A DNA stretch of 64,000 nt from Ailurus styani (taxonomy: Eukaryota > Chordata > Mammalia > Carnivora > Ailuridae): positions 8,430,810 through 8,494,809 of the forward strand of contig LNAC01000008.1 in assembly GCA_002007465.1 (NCBI GenBank), in the 5' to 3' direction. The notes below the pieces were generated by a model. That model did not search any database, had not been told where the DNA came from, and saw only the letters and a program-made list of their open reading frames with translations. A program made the position numbers and the translations under genes. This document shows positions 50,385 through 63,023 of this stretch, in pieces. How positions within the stretch are numbered: position 1 is the stretch's first letter; every line of letters starts with the position of its first letter.

Positions 50385-53300
50385 TACACCCCAGCTGGCC
50401 TGGCTTCTTGGCAGAATCTTCTAAGACAACAAAAAAGCATCCTGAATCTCTTTTTCCAGCCATCCCCCTGACCAGGCCCTTTCTGTTCTAGAAGTCACCA
50501 CGTCAGCCAAGAGCAAGGCGGCTGAAAATGATTTTCCTTGCCGAAACTGCTGCGATCGGACATTTCCTCAAAGGCCTGGCGCCTTTGGGAAGCCATGATT
50601 TCTGTCCCCCACCTGCCCCTGTCTCTCCCCGTGGCCAAGGGACCTTGGCCGTTCCTTGATTGGACCAGGTGGGCCAGGTGGCACCAACCCAGTCCCCCAA
50701 CTCAAATTCCTGCTTCTTCCCACCTTTCTTTCCTTCTTATGAACCTCTCCTTCCTTCTTTTTCAAGCTACAAGCTCACGTCCACACCACTGGCCTTCTTT
50801 TCTGTGAGCAAGGGGGAGCCGAAGGGGCTGAGAGAAGAAAGGTATCAGGTATAGAGGCTCTGACATCATAAAGATGTTACCACCAGACACCCAGAGGACC
50901 ATTGCTGCTCCTCTCCCCACCCTCAGCACCCCCCACGGGGGCCCTGGGAGAGGCTCCCACTCCACTTTCTTACAAGATTCCCCCAGCTGCCTTCCCACCA
51001 CATCCCTCTGCCCATCCTTCCACAGGGAACACCTGCTCACCCACCCATTAGTCTCTCCCCTCCACACCCTGCCAAGCCACACCCACTTCACAGACCCATC
51101 CCTCGGCCCCGTTCTGTGTGCCCCCCTCCACCTGAGACTCTGCAAGTAACAAGGGAGCCGGGATGGGCCTGGGTTCTCCCTTCTCATGGGAGGACATTTC
51201 AGTCCAAGACCCAACAAATGCAGACAGACACGCCACGGAGAGAACAGAGGAGTTTGCCGGAAAGAAAAACATTTTTCAAATTTTTTGAAGTGGAAAAAAA
51301 AAAAAAAGCTGGCAGGAAGCGGGTGAAGTGTTTAATGGCTGTCTGATTAAATAAGAACGAGTGAAATGCTCTGCGTCATGGACAAGGGCAGGATTCCAGC
51401 TTGACTTGGTGAGAAAATCTAAAACCGGTGCGGGAACACGAAAATGACATGCATACACTCAACAATGATCAGACAATAAGTTACACCTCTAAATTTCTGA
51501 ATCACATGGTGTTTTAAACAGAGAGGCAAAATGACAAAGGAAAGATGAAAATGTGGAGTTTGGGGATGGCGTGTCTGGGTTCTAGCTAAGTGCAGGCCTG
51601 GCTCACCTCCAGGTCCCTCCTTTTCCCCTCCCCATCTTGCCTGAATTCATTTCCTCCTTCACACCCCTGCAGATCAGACCTTTGGGGAACAGAGCTAGAT
51701 GAAGCCTAATGTTCTCAATAAGACCTCTGGGGGGACCCCCCCCCGAGCCTTGAGCTCCCCACATTCAGAAGAGTCCCGTTTCTGCTCACAGAATCCCACA
51801 GGGCAGATTTCTCAGGAGATGACAATCTCCGACTGGGGACGTAAACAGGGCATTTCTGGCAGAAGGCAGGCTGGCATGGAGGGAGGGGCAGAATCCCAAC
51901 CAGTCCAACCTGCCAGCTACAGGCCATGCCCAGTGACAAGGGCCGGCCCTGGGTCACCACCTGCAGCCACTTTCCCCTCCAGAGAAAACCCAGGACCCAG
52001 AAAATGCATTAAACTCAGAGACCCATCAACCCGGTTCCCGAGAGCGACACAGCCGCTCAGCAGACGCAGGAACTCCCCGGGGCCGTAAGAACAAGAGGCC
52101 AAGAAGGCGAGTGTTTAAGAAAACGAAACAAGACAAAAAAAATCTCATCTGTTTTAGAAAGAAGCGCAGGCTGGGTAACAGCGGCACGATCCAAGCCACA
52201 ACAGACCCCAGCATGCCCTGTGCTTCGGGAAATGATAAAAACCCCGTCTTCCCCCCCACATAGAAGAACCCTTCCAAAACGTGTGTTTTCCTCAGTTGGC
52301 CTCACGGCTGCCGTTGTCATTCTTTTCCTCTGATGGACATCAAGGTCCCGCCAAGTTCAGTGGCCTCCTGGGTGACGTTCCTCTCATCCCTGGCCGCTAC
52401 GTTCAAAGTTGCCAGGGAGTGAGATCCAAACTTACTCCTGAGTCCTGCGCCCGTCTCCAGAACCATCTCTACAGAAGCCCACCGGCTGCTCCAGCAGCCT
52501 CCTGCTCAAACACGCCAGCACACATGGACAGCAGCAAACGCCAGCCCCCGGGCCCCATTCTGCGCTCTGCCCCCCACTTAAGGAGAACAAGAAGCTGGTC
52601 CCCAGCACCAAGACTGCAAAAATCCGGGCCAGATGTGGGGTGGGTTTGCAGCTGCTACAGATTTTTACATATTGAAAAAAAAAAGTCATGTGCAAGTCAA
52701 AATGACAAGGGCTGCTTCCCCCCACACACACACACCTACTCCAGGATCCCCACGGGTACAGCTCACGGCTCTGGCATCGAAAGGGTCAGCCCACCTTTTT
52801 AACCACCTGGGGCAGCAGCTCCCCCACCACCACAGCCAGGCCAAGGACCCTGCCGTCCCGAGGAAAGCGAACTCGATGTCAGCTCAAACACAAAGACGTG
52901 GGTCCTGTTTTCAGAGAAAGAGGCAAGAAGGGACCGCATCCCAGGAAAAAGAAAAGACATTTGGCTGTCGGTGAAAGCCTGTGTTTTAACCAAAGGGAAT
53001 ATAAATTCCTCTGTGCCCAAACAAGCACTATTGTTTTTTAAAAAGAGAATAAGAAAGAGAAGGGGGGAAAAAAGCCCCCACTATATCCCAAAGCAGCCCT
53101 TTCTGAGGTCGTCCTGGCTGTTGGGACGCGGATCAGGGCGAAGACTCTTCAAGGAGTTTTTAAGTTTGGGAAAAACCAGTCGTGGATGGAGGGAACTCCG
53201 GAATCCCTTCATCAGAGACTTGGAAAAGCGGGTAAGCAGGTGGCCCTGCTGTGGGATCAGGAGCGGAGATTCCCTGTGGAGGTCGAAAGCCACCAGCTTC

Positions 53301-53540
53301 CCAGCCATTGTGACGGTGTCCCCAGATGCAAAGGGAAATAGAGAAAAAAATCTTCAGCCACCTCCTTCCAAGCGACAAGCCCTTTTGCAGAGAAGAAGGG
53401 AGAGGAAGTGTGTAAGTCAGGATATTGATCCAAATCAGATCCCCAGCTGCCGGGCTGATCCTCCTTGGCCAGGCCCCCGGAGGGCGGACATCCCTCCCTG
53501 GGTCCCAGTGGGACCAGGTCTTGGGAGGCCCAAGAGGCTC
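49279..53540 (-). other. PGPEP1: Probable long 3' UTR of PGPEP1
   Basis: About 4.3 kb from stop codon to the polyadenylation signal. It is free of SINEs, unlike both flanks, which is consistent with a transcribed, constrained UTR. A (CA)n run lies at 50352-50380. Long plus-strand ORFs (for example 49666-50262 and 52971-53576) are antisense and unsupported. Confidence 0.55.
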
Positions 53541-53733
53541 TCAGTGTTTGTGGCGACAGTTGATTTTGCCTTCTGACTGCTCCAGGACATCCAGCATCTC
53601 CTCGATGATGGCCCGCAGTGCCCTGCCCAGCTGGTCTGCGTTGTAGGGCTTGCCCAGGGGCGGCACGTGAACAAAGGCTGAGCGGCCATGACTCTGGTAC
53701 AGTGACGTGTAGTAGGTGAAGTCACAGAGGTAC
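53541..53733 (-). CDS. PGPEP1: PGPEP1 exon 5 (terminal coding exon)
   Basis: Acceptor 'cctgaaacttag'. Completes Arg146 and encodes residues 147-209, with the nucleophile Cys149 and His168. It ends KINCRHKH then TGA; as I recall human ends KINYCHKH, so the C-terminal tail varies slightly. Confidence 0.95.
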
Positions 53734-55877
53734 CTAAGTTTCAGGGCGTCGGGGGCAGGAGGGAGACCAAAACGGGGTCAGAGAGTCAATACACAGACTA
53801 ACGGGACAGCCTCCATCCAGATCTGCTGTAAGACCCCTGACCTCGCCAGAAATCTACAAGATGGAATACTGTTGCTCTCTCCCTCCCCCTCCCCCTCCAC
53901 GGCTCCCCAGGTTGGCAAAAATGCAAAAATCTGATAACTCCAAGTGCTGGTGTGTATGTGAGAAAAGAGGGAGTGAGCTATGGCTATAGCAGGAATGTCA
54001 GTTGCACCAGGGGGAGAATTGGGCAGGCTAGGAATGTTACAAACACCTGGACTTGATGACATGTTCTTGCCGATGATTTTGGAGAATCTACCTTCAGAAG
54101 CCGTCTGCATGAGCGCACAAGAAAGATGAGGAAGGTGTTCGCTGCACTGCTAAGTATAACAGTAGAGTAAGAAGCAACCCGCTAGGGGCGCCTGGGTGGC
54201 TCAGTGGGTTAAAGCCTCTGCCTTCCGCTCAGGTCATGATCATAGGGTCCTGGGATCGAGCCCCGCATCGGGCTCTCTGCTCGGCAGGGAGCCTGCTTCC
54301 TCCTCTCTCTCTGCCTGCCTCTCTGCCTGCTTTCTGTCAAGTAAATAATAAATAAAATCTAAAAAAAAAAGAAGCAGCAGCAACCCGCTAGGGTCTGCAT
54401 GTCCCTCCTCAAATTCGGTGTTGAAGTCCCAGCTCCCCATGCGATGCTATTAAGAGGCCAGACCCTTGGGAAGCAGGAGCCCCCACAAAAGGGGTGAGTG
54501 ACCTTATAAAAGAGACCCCAGAGAGCTCTCTTCCTCCTCCTGCCGTGTGAGGACGCAGCAAGAAGTCAGAAGTCTTCAACCTGGAGGGAGGCTTTCATCA
54601 GAACGTGACCAGGCTGGCGCCATGATCTTGAACTTCCCAGCCTCCAGAATTTTGAACAATCACTTTCCGTTGCTTATAAGCTGCCCGGTCGGTGGTATTT
54701 TGTTACAGCAGAACGAAGGGGCTGGGACACAACATGACTTGTCCACGGAGAGAGGAGTAGGTTCATAAACGGGAACAGCCACACCATGGAATGAATACCG
54801 TGCAGCCGTTTGCAAAGCATGCAGAAGGACCCAGAGGGACTGGAGAATTCCCCAAGATGAATTTGCCAAGATGCGTGCTGGACGCCCACAAGTGAAACCG
54901 AGGAAGGGGCCTCTCAGGAAAAGGCACATCTTGTCACCTCATCCATGTAAAAGCAAAGCAAAGTAGGACAGAATCCTAAGGCAGCACACCAAGCATTCCT
55001 AGGTGGCCCTCCCCTGAACATGGGTTTGAACTTCAAGGATCCACTTCTTCAAGGACTGTTTTCAATAACTAGAAGACAGTACTGTAAATATATCTTCTCC
55101 TCATGATTTTCTCCTTTAAGTTTTTAATTCCAGTTAGTTCATATATAGTGTTCTATTATTTTTTAAAAGATTTTATTTATTTATTTGAGAGACAGAGAGA
55201 GAATGAGCAGGGGGGAGAGGGAGAAGCAGGCTCCCTGCTGAGCTGGGAGTCCAACGTGGGGCTTGGGATCATGACCCGAGCCAAAGGCAGATGCTTAAGT
55301 GACTGAGCCACCCAGGCGCCCCTACTGGGTTCTATTAGTTTCAGGTATGTGATGTAGCGATTCAACACGTCCATCCATCACCTGCTGCTCAGCATAGGAA
55401 GTCCCCTCCTTCATGGCCACCACCTATTTCCCTCATTCCCCCCACCTCCCGGGACCTGGTAACTCGCAGTTTGTTCTCTCCAGCTAACAGTCTGTTTCTT
55501 GGTAGGGCGCCTGGGAGGCTCAATCGATAAAGCATCTGCTTTCGGCTCAGGTCATGATCCTGGGGTCCTGGGATCGAGCCCTGCATTGGGCTCCCTGGTC
55601 CAAGCAGAGCCTGCTTCTCCCTTTCCCTCTGCTTGCTGCTCTGCCCACTTGTGCTCTCTCTCTGTGTCAAATAAACAAATAAAGAGTATGTTTCTTGGTT
55701 TCTTTCTCTTTCTTTTCTCTTTTGCTCATTTGTTCAGTTTTTTAAATTCCACACATGAGTAAATCAAATGGTATTTCTCTTTCTCTGGCTTATTTCACCT
55801 AGTGTAATAGTCTCTAGCTCTGTCCATGTTGTTGCAAATGGCAAGATTTCATTCTTTTTGATTGCTAAGTAATATTC

Positions 55878-55914
<37 letters not shown>

Positions 55915-58900
55915 CGCACGTGTGTATGTATCTATATATAGATATATCTCACATCTTCTCATCCATTCATCAGCCGATGGATACGTGGGCTGCTTTCATT
56001 TCTTTATGATTTTTTTTAAAGATTTGATTTATTTATTTGACAGAGAAAGACACAGCAAGAGAGGGAACACAAGCAGGGGGAGTGGGAGAGGGAGAAGCAG
56101 GCCTTCCCGTGGAGCAGGGATGCGGATGTGGGACTCGATCCCAGGACCCTAGGATCATGACCTGAGCCGAAGGCAGACGCTTAACAACTGAGCCATCCAG
56201 GCGCCCCCAGAATTAGTTTTAAAAACAGAATGGCAGCGAATTTGGTTACTCCATTCAGTCTACGGAATCTGCCACCTGCCACCTTTGGGCCGGAGAAGTG
56301 TACAAGAGTACTGAGAAACAGAGACGCTGGTGCTGACAGGACATAGAACAGAGAGGACTCAACTTGGTCTGGGGGAGCTGAGGAGGCCCCCCCAAGGAGG
56401 CCACATGTTGGAGGTAAAGCCTGAATGATGCCTTATCAGAGGGAGATGAGTTCTGAGCAGCAGCCACAGCATGTGCAAAGGCCCTGAGGCTCGAGTGAGA
56501 GTGGTGTATTGGAACAACCAGAGAAGGCTGGTTGGTGGGGCTGGTGTGCAGTAGGAGCAGGAAGAGCGAAGGTTGATGAGGGTGGAGAGGTGGCAAGGGC
56601 CAGACCACACACTCCCTGTGGATGGTGGAGATAGGCTGGGATTTTGTTCTAGGTGAAGTGGGAGCTGCAGGAGGGATTAAGCCAGGAAAGGACACCATCT
56701 GATTTAGATGTATAAGAGATTTGTAATAGGCTAGGATTTCTTTACCTGGAACTTCAGGGTGCCTGGGTGGCTCAGTGGGTTAAGCCTCTGCCTTTGGCTC
56801 AGCTCATGATCTCAGGGTCCTGGGATCGAGGCCCGCATCGGGCTCTCTGCTCAGCAGGGAGCCTGCTTCTCCCCTCTCCCCCGCCTGCCTCTCTGCCTAC
56901 TTGTGATCTCTCTCTCTGTCAAATAAGTAAAATAAAATAAAAAAAGTAAAAATAAAAGAAGGCATGTGAACACAAGCGCGCAAGGAACAAGGCCACGGGG
57001 AGATGGACACAGAGATCAGGTGACAGCCCCAAGCCAAGGAACCACAAGGGTTACCAGCAGCCACCAAAAGCTGGGAGAGAGGCAGGGAACAGTCTCCCTC
57101 AGAGCCTCCAGAAGGAGCGAATGTTGCCAACACCTTGGCTTTGGACTTCTAACCTCCGGACCTGGAAGAGCATGAATCTTTGCTGTCCTAAGCAACCAAG
57201 TGGACAGGTTTCATCATAACAGACACGGAAAACTAACACAGAAACCAAATGCTTAGAGGGGGAGGACTGTCAGTGCCGGGGGAGAGGGGCCAGGAGGACC
57301 ACCAGGGAGGTGGCCGGGGCAGCGTCCAGGCGGCAGACTCCAGGGCTTGGGTGGGGACACGTGAGCAGACCCACACATCATGAGCTCTGGAAGCAGAATC
57401 GGTGGGAGCATATACTTGGCTCCAGGCCTCGTGACTGGTGAGCGCTCAGCCCACAGAGGTTAAAGTCAACACACTCGGCTCGCCTGATGCTAGCCACCGC
57501 TCACACGCACGCTCACCCCCAGGAGCCCTACCTGCCGGCATCCTGTGAGATGGTCACCGACACGTCCAGGCCCAGCGTAGTGACCCTCTTACAGACGGCG
57601 TCCATGTCGATGATGGAGTCAATGCTTTCCGGGCCGTCTTCCACGCAGCACTGGGAGCCGGGGCAGAAGCGACAGTTGTCCAGCCCCTTGTAGCCCTTGT
57701 TATGCCCGCACTTCTCCAGTGTGACCGTGGTCGCCATGCCCGACACCCCCACATGCACCACGAGCTGCAGACAGAAGGGGAAGGCTTAACCGGGTTTGGC
57801 CATGAGACTGTGGGTCCCCCCCTGACCCTGGGCCAAGGAGACAACGGCATCCTCCCGGGGGGCTCTGCCCGGAGTCACACTGTTTCAGGCCCCTGGCCGC
57901 TGGAATGGACCATACAGTCACCCCACTGAAAGGTCTGCCCAGGAAACATGCCAGGATGTGCAACATGCAAGGGTGTTCATTGCAGCTGTGCTAACCCAAG
58001 CAAATGCCAGCAACCACCTCATTGGCCCTTAGCAGGGGGTCATTGGCTAAATAAACCAGGAGCTACTATGTAGCTGTTAACGTGACAAAAGCAGTGCTTT
58101 TTTTTTCATTTTTAATATTTTATTTATTTATTTGAGACAGAGAGAGGGAAAGAGAGACAGCACTAGTGGTGGGAGGGGCAGAGGGAGAAGGAGAAGCAGA
58201 CTCCCCGCTGAGCAGGGAGCCCGATGCAGGGCTTGATTCCGGGACCCTGAGATCATGACCTGAGCTGAAGGTAGATGCTTAACCGACTGAGCCTCCCAAG
58301 CAACCACCCCCCCAAAAGCAGTTCTTTTTTTTTTTTTTTTAAAGATTTTATTTATTTATTTCACAGAGGGAGAGAGATCACAAGGAGGCAGAGAGGCAGG
58401 CAGAGAGAGAGGGGGAAGCAGGCTCCCCGCTGAGCAGGGAGCCCGATGCGGGCCTCGATCCCAGGACCCCGAGATCATGACCTGAGCCGAAAGCAGAGGC
58501 TTTAACCCACTGAGCCACCCAGGCGCCCCCAAAAGCAGTTCTGTAAGGAAGGATCTTCAAGACATATTGCCAAATACAAAAGACAAGGTATAACCTCTAG
58601 GAATCTAACCTATGACCAAAGAGGTAATAATCTGAGTTGTCACTTCAGGTTTTTTTCTAAAAATGAGAAGAAAAAAAAAAACATGAAAACACCGGCAGGC
58701 TCAACAATGGAAGAACAGTTACATTCATTACTAAAAACTACCCAATGGGACACCTGGGTGGCTCAGTGGGTTAAAGCCTCTGCCTTCGGCCCAGCTCATG
58801 GTCTCAGGGTCCTGGGATCGAGGCCCGAGTCCGGCGCCCTGCTCAGCAGGGAGCCTGCTTCCCCCCCTCTCTCTGCCTGCCTCTCTGCCTACTTGTGATC

Positions 58901-59662
58901 TCTCTCTCTGACAAATAAATAAATAAATAAAAGCTTAAAATACAAAACAAACAAAAAAACAAAAAAACCTGACCAGCTGTTAAAACAACATAAGGGAGAT
59001 AAATTACTGAGCACTACACCTGAAACTAATGAAGTGCTGCACGTTGGCTAATTGAATTTAACTTGAAAAAAATGAAAAAGAAATAACGTAAGGGAAACTT
59101 TTTAATGAGCTAGGTAATAAAATGCTCATGATAAAGTATTTATAAAAGGCAGGGCACCGCACTGAATACAGCTGAATTTCAACTATTAATTATTTGTGTA
59201 TATGCTCACACACAGAAAGGGCATTGGAAATGTAAACATTTATGTATGTAAACATTTAAAATACGGGCTGAGGAGCATTCCATGTGGCAGTGGTTGGGGG
59301 GGGTACATGGCTTGTGGGCACTGAAAATGTGGCGGTGTGGAACACACACCAGATTTTGGAGGCTGAGCCCGTACACACACAAAACAACATATGATGTCTC
59401 CTTAATAACTTTTTCAAGGTTGATTATGGTCAAGATAATATTTTATTTTATTTTTAAAGGTTTCATTTAATTATTTGATAGCGAGAGAGAGAGAGCGTGC
59501 ACAAACAGGGAAAGTGGAAGAGGGAGAAGCAGGCTCCCAGCTGGGCAGGAGCTCGATGCCAAGACCCTGAGATTATGACCTGAACGGAAGGCAGTTGCTT
59601 AACCAACTGAGCCACCCAGGCACCCGAGATAATATTTTAGATACACGAGGTTACATTGAAAA

Positions 59663-59693
<31 letters not shown>

Positions 59694-62446
59694 TTGAAGA
59701 TTTTATTTATTTGGCAGAAAGAGAGAGAGCACAAGTAGGCAGAGCTGCAGGCAGAGGGAGAGGGAGAAGGAGGCTCCCCGTTGAGCAGGGAGCCCAATGC
59801 GGGGGCTCGATCCCAGGACCTCGGGATCACGACTCGAGCGGAAGGCAGCCGCTTAACCGACTGAGCCACCCAGGTGCCCCAATTGAAAACATGATTAAAA
59901 TTTATTTCACCCATTTATTCTGACATTTTAAAAAGGTGCCTAATGGAACATTTAAAGGCTCCTGGGAAATGGCCTGATAACGTCTAAGAATGGAATGGAA
60001 CTCTCTGGAGTTAAAGTTTGTTCATTCACTGACTGGATGGCTCGCATCTGGCGATCCATAAACTAAATATTGGGGAAAACAAAGCAGCAGCTGTAGTATA
60101 ATGAGCTGAATGGTGATACTGCCCTCATACCATCCCCCCAAAACAAAACAAAACAAAAAACCCTGTCCCTCTTCCATTGCCTGGAACCGTGACCGAGACC
60201 TTATTTGGAAAAAGGGTTTTTCACAGATGCAATTAAGTAAAGGATCGTGTGATGAGATGCTCCCGCATTATGTGGGTTGGCCCCCAAATCCACTGACATG
60301 TGTCCTTCAAAGAGACACAGGAAAGACAGAGACAGGTGGGGAAGTCCATGTGACCACAGACGCAGACACGGGAGAGACCCAGCTACAAGCCACGGCGCGC
60401 GTAGAGCCCCCAGAAGCTGGAGGAGACCAGGCGGGCGGGGGTGCCGCTGCTGAGGCCTGGATTGCAGACTTCTGGCCTCCGGGAATGTGAGAACCCATCT
60501 CTACTGTTCTAAGAATATACAGTGTCTGCTACAGCAAACCCCGGGGAACCGCGTCCACGCGACTGCTTTCAACCGCACCCGTGGGGGAACCCGCGCGGAC
60601 CGGAACACCTGTGTGTGAGTGACAGTCGTAATTGTGGTGCCCGGTGACTCACCAGGGGTGATTCTCTACGGCATGGAAATTTTTTAAAAAACACGTTCAT
60701 GGGCGCCTGGGTGGCTCAGTGGGTTAAAGCCACTGCCTTCGGCTCAGGTCATGATCCCAGGGTCCTGGGATCGAGGCCCACATCGGGCTCTCTGCTCAGC
60801 GGGAAGCCTGCTTTCTCCTCTCTCCTCTCTCTCTGCCTGCCTCTCTGCCTACTTGTAATCTCTCTCTCTGTGTCAAATAAATAAATAAAATCTTTAAAAA
60901 AAAAAAAGAATTCTCTCAGGTTAACTATGCCTTGGCNTTAAAAAAAAAAAAAAAAACACGTTCATGCTTTAGGGTAATTTTGCTTGTTTAGCTAGAAAAA
61001 GGCCGGATGGCACACACACACAGAAGAAAATGCTCACTCGGGAAGCCTTCAGTCACATCTCACTAAGCCTCCAGGGTCCCCTCTACAAAGGGATGGATTC
61101 CACTTGAGATTCGACAGAAGGGCTCCTGAGGAAGAAGTTTCCACGGGTCGACCTTGGAAAATCTACAAGGGCAGGCTAGCCTGGGAGGCTGGGTGGGACC
61201 CCCACAGGTGACCAGTCCCTCACCCATCAGAGAGGCCAGCCCCTGGGGAACTTTCCTGGCAGCTTTCAGTCCTGATCCCCTGGGGCTCTCCAAGTCCATT
61301 GTCTGGGCAAGGCCGTGAGCGTGTCTGTGGTGGAAGAGTGTAGCTCCTGTCTGGCCTCCATTCCACCACATGGGGCAATAGTCAGTTCCCTCCCATTCTC
61401 ATTTTCCCTTTGTGGAACCCCCAAGTCCCCCTTCTCCTTCTAGGAGGTTTGGAGAGAGGTGATGCCACTCCCTGGCCACCGAAGTAGGCATGTGACCCAC
61501 GCCTCACAAATCAGAGCATTTCTTCCTTCCTCCAACCCCCAGCCATAGTGCTTGGCTCAGGGACTGGCATGGGATCCAAGTGCACCAGTGAGAATCAGCC
61601 ATGGACTCTGGGAAATTCTCAAAAGAAAAGTTGTTCTCCTTCCGTTGAGGGGCCGAGTCGGGAGGGTATCAGCCAGCAGCCATCTGTCNATTATGTATGT
61701 TTTTTTTTATTTATTTTTTATTTTTTTTTTTTTTAAAGATTTTATTTATTTATTTCACAGAGGGAGAGAGATCACAAGGAGGCAGAGAGACAGGCAGAGA
61801 GAGAGGGGGAAGCAGGCTCCCCGCTGAGCAGGGAGCCCGATGCGGGCCTCGATCCCAGGACCCTGAGATCATGACCTGAGCCGAAAGCAGAGGCTTTAAC
61901 CCACTGAGCCACCCAGGCGCCCAGCCATCTGTCTTTGCCAAAGTGAAAACAAAGTGCAAAGCAAAGCTGAATGGCCAAGAGGGAATGCTGACAGCACCAG
62001 GAGAGTGCCTGGATCAAGCTATACCTGAAGCATAAAAACATTGGTGCTTAAGCTGAGTTAAGGTGTGTTTTGACTGTCACTTATAACCAAACATGTCACG
62101 ACTGATACTGACTCTCCAGTGGGATGGAGCCAGGCTCTGGGAGGTCCCAGATGTTTGCTCCCCTCCCTGACATCCATGGGTAACCCAGGAAAGTATGGCC
62201 CTTTGGGGGACAAGGCCATGGTATTGGCCACATGAATAAAGCAGGAACAAAGCCACACACAAATCATCCATGTGTGGGGTGCCCACCTGCAGGTTCTGAT
62301 GAGAGAGCACCTGCCTTCGCCCCACTCACCTGTGGGCTGTGCTTCTCCCACAGGGCGGGGATGAGCCTCTGGACTGTCTGGTACTCGACTGGAATCTCAT
62401 ACACGTGCAGGTCCACACTGTCACCAAGCCCGAGCTTCTCTAGCTC
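53541..62446 (-). CDS. PGPEP1: PGPEP1, pyroglutamyl-peptidase I (exons 3-5; 5' part outside window)
   Basis: Exons at 62446-62330, 57764-57532 and 53733-53541 join in frame to give residues 30-209 of the 209-residue human-length enzyme. Exons 1-2 (29 residues with the conserved GFGPFG loop) are not in the window. PGPEP1 is a cytosolic cysteine peptidase of family C15 that removes N-terminal pyroglutamate from peptides. The catalytic triad is complete: Glu85 in VTLEKCG (exon 4), Cys149 in YLCDF and His168 in FVHVPP (exon 5). No frameshift or stop is present. The gene lies head-on behind GDF15 in the same orientation, as in human. Confidence 0.96.
54186..54370 (+). repeat. CAN-SINE
   Basis: Target-site duplication gaagcaacccgctag / gcagcaacccgctag. 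Confidence 0.95.
54395..54745. repeat. Old dispersed repeat, family unassigned (LTR-type)
   Basis: 'aattcggtgttgaagtcccag', 'gaccttataaaagagacccc', 'cccagcctccagaattttga' and 'ggtattttgttacagcag' occur in the order of a widespread mammalian repeat. Confidence 0.55.
55159..55322 (-). repeat. CAN-SINE
   Basis: Flanked by gttctatta on both sides; inserted in L1. Confidence 0.9.
55505..55684 (+). repeat. CAN-SINE
   Basis: Flanks share tgtttcttggt; inserted in the same L1. Confidence 0.9.
55881..55910. repeat. (TG)15 microsatellite
   Basis: Fifteen pure TG units followed by mixed CG/TG/TA. Likely polymorphic; lies within the reversed L1. Confidence 0.9.
56010..56207 (-). repeat. CAN-SINE
   Basis: Ends 'ctgagccatccaggcgcccc'. 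Confidence 0.9.
56757..56955 (+). repeat. CAN-SINE
   Basis: Begins 'gggtgcctgggtggctcag', with a variable (AAATA) tail. Confidence 0.95.
57000..57245. repeat. Old dispersed repeat, family unassigned (LTR-type)
   Basis: 'agcctccagaaggagcgaatg', 'caacaccttggctttggac' and 'ggaaaactaacacag' follow the pattern of a common mammalian LTR-type repeat end. Confidence 0.5.
57532..57764 (-). CDS. PGPEP1: PGPEP1 exon 4
   Basis: Acceptor 'cttctgtctgcag', donor ag|gtaggg. Encodes residues 69-145 and two bases of Arg146, including the catalytic Glu85 and the conserved CGHNKGY and GPESIDS segments. Length 233 nt is consistent with the 77-codon-plus-two phase needed to join exon 5. Confidence 0.95.
58099..58306 (-). 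repeat. CAN-SINE
   Basis: Inserted next to the target aaaagcagtgct (58087-58098). The copy of this target after the SINE received a second SINE. Confidence 0.9.
58326..58529 (-). repeat. CAN-SINE at a re-used target
   Basis: Flanked by aaaagcagttct at 58314-58325 and again from 58530, so the same 12-base target occurs three times around two SINEs in the same orientation. Confidence 0.93.
58747..58938 (+). repeat. CAN-SINE
   Basis: Begins 'gggacacctgggtggctcag'; ends in (AAAT)n. Confidence 0.95.
58960..59080 (+). mobile_element. L1 3' end fragment
   Basis: 'gagcactacacctgaaactaatg' and 'ggctaattgaatttaacttg' match the carnivoran L1 3' terminus. Confidence 0.65.
59446..59625 (-). repeat. CAN-SINE
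   Basis: Target-site duplication agataatatttta at both ends. Confidence 0.9.
59664..59880 (-). repeat. CAN-SINE with (ATT)n tail
   Basis: The (ATT)10 run at 59664-59693 is the remodelled tail. Flanks share attgaaaa. Confidence 0.9.
60080..60540. repeat. Old dispersed repeat, family unassigned (LTR-type)
   Basis: 'ccgagaccttatttggaaaaagg', 'tcacagatgcaattaagtaaagg' and 'agacttctggcctccgggaatgtgag' are typical of this widespread mammalian repeat. Confidence 0.55.
60702..60907 (+). repeat. CAN-SINE with odd 3' junction
   Basis: Left target aaaaacacgttcatg (60686-60701) recurs only at about 60950-60965. Between them, after the SINE tail, lie about 30 unrelated bases and a single N at 60936. 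Confidence 0.85.
61690..61921 (-). repeat. CAN-SINE with N at the left junction
   Basis: Target-site duplication cagccatctgtc (61677-61688 and 61922-61933). A single N at 61689 lies exactly at the insertion junction, before a long T-rich tail. Confidence 0.92.
62330..62446 (-). CDS. PGPEP1: PGPEP1 exon 3
   Basis: Acceptor 'tctcccttccag', donor cag|gtgagt. Exactly 39 codons (residues 30-68), phase 0 at both ends, beginning ELEKLGLGDS and ending WEKHSPQ. It is nearly identical to the human protein segment as I recall it. Confidence 0.95.
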
Positions 62447-62674
62447 CTGGAAGGGAGAGGACACAAGAGTATTGTGGCATTAGGTGAGGGCTACAGGGTG
62501 AATGAGCTCCCAGGGGTACACTGACCCATCCTCAGAAACCAGGCGGGGCTCCTGGCTCAGTGTGCAGAGTGGAAGGGACTGTGCAGCTGCTGATCTGCCC
62601 CAAAGCTCCTCCTTCCCCCCCTGCCCCCCCCATCTCAATCTCTCTCTACATCTCCATGGGTGACAGCAGAGCAC

Positions 62675-62815
62675 TGTGGCCTTCGGAACGAAGCAGCCCA
62701 GTTTGAATGCTGTGTGACCTTGGGCAAGTTACTTAATCTCTCTGAGCCTCAGCGTCCTCATCCATAAAATCAGGACCAAAAAGTACTTAATTCACAAGGT
62801 AGCTATAAGAATTAA
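62675..62815 (+). repeat. MIR SINE
   Basis: 'gctgtgtgaccttgggcaag' followed by 'ctgagcctcagcgtcctcatcc' is the MIR core. Confidence 0.75.
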
Positions 62816-62822
62816 ATGAACA

Positions 62823-63023
62823 GGGCACCTGGGTGGCTCAGTGGGTTAAAGCCTCTGCCTTCGGCTCAGGTCATGATCTCAGGGTCCTGGGATCGAGGCC
62901 CATATCAGGCTCTCTGCTCAGTGGGGAGCCTGCTTCCCCCCCCCCACCTGCCTCTCTGCCTGCTTGTGATCTCTCTCTCTCTGTGTCAAATAAATAAATA
63001 AATAAAAATCTTTAAAAAAAAAA
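62823..63023 (+). repeat. CAN-SINE, young-looking
   Basis: Exact 15-bp target-site duplication agaattaaatgaaca at both ends and a clean A-tail. Confidence 0.97.

Larger units (their letters stand above)
55090..55990 (-). mobile_element. Carnivoran L1 3' portion, interrupted by SINEs
   Basis: 'ttagtttcaggtatgtgatg', 'aattccacacatgagtaaatc', 'tgttgttgcaaatggcaag' and 'tcatccattcatcagccgatgg' are reversed L1 sequence. It contains two SINEs and a (TG)15 run. Confidence 0.7.
53734..57531 (-). other. PGPEP1: PGPEP1 intron between exons 4 and 5
   Basis: About 3.8 kb with donor gtaggg and acceptor ttag. It is filled with SINEs, a reversed L1 and an old dispersed repeat; no additional exon is seen. 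Confidence 0.8.
57765..62329 (-). other. PGPEP1: PGPEP1 intron between exons 3 and 4
   Basis: About 4.6 kb with donor gtgagt. It holds seven SINEs, an L1 tail and an old repeat. No further exon is seen. Confidence 0.8.
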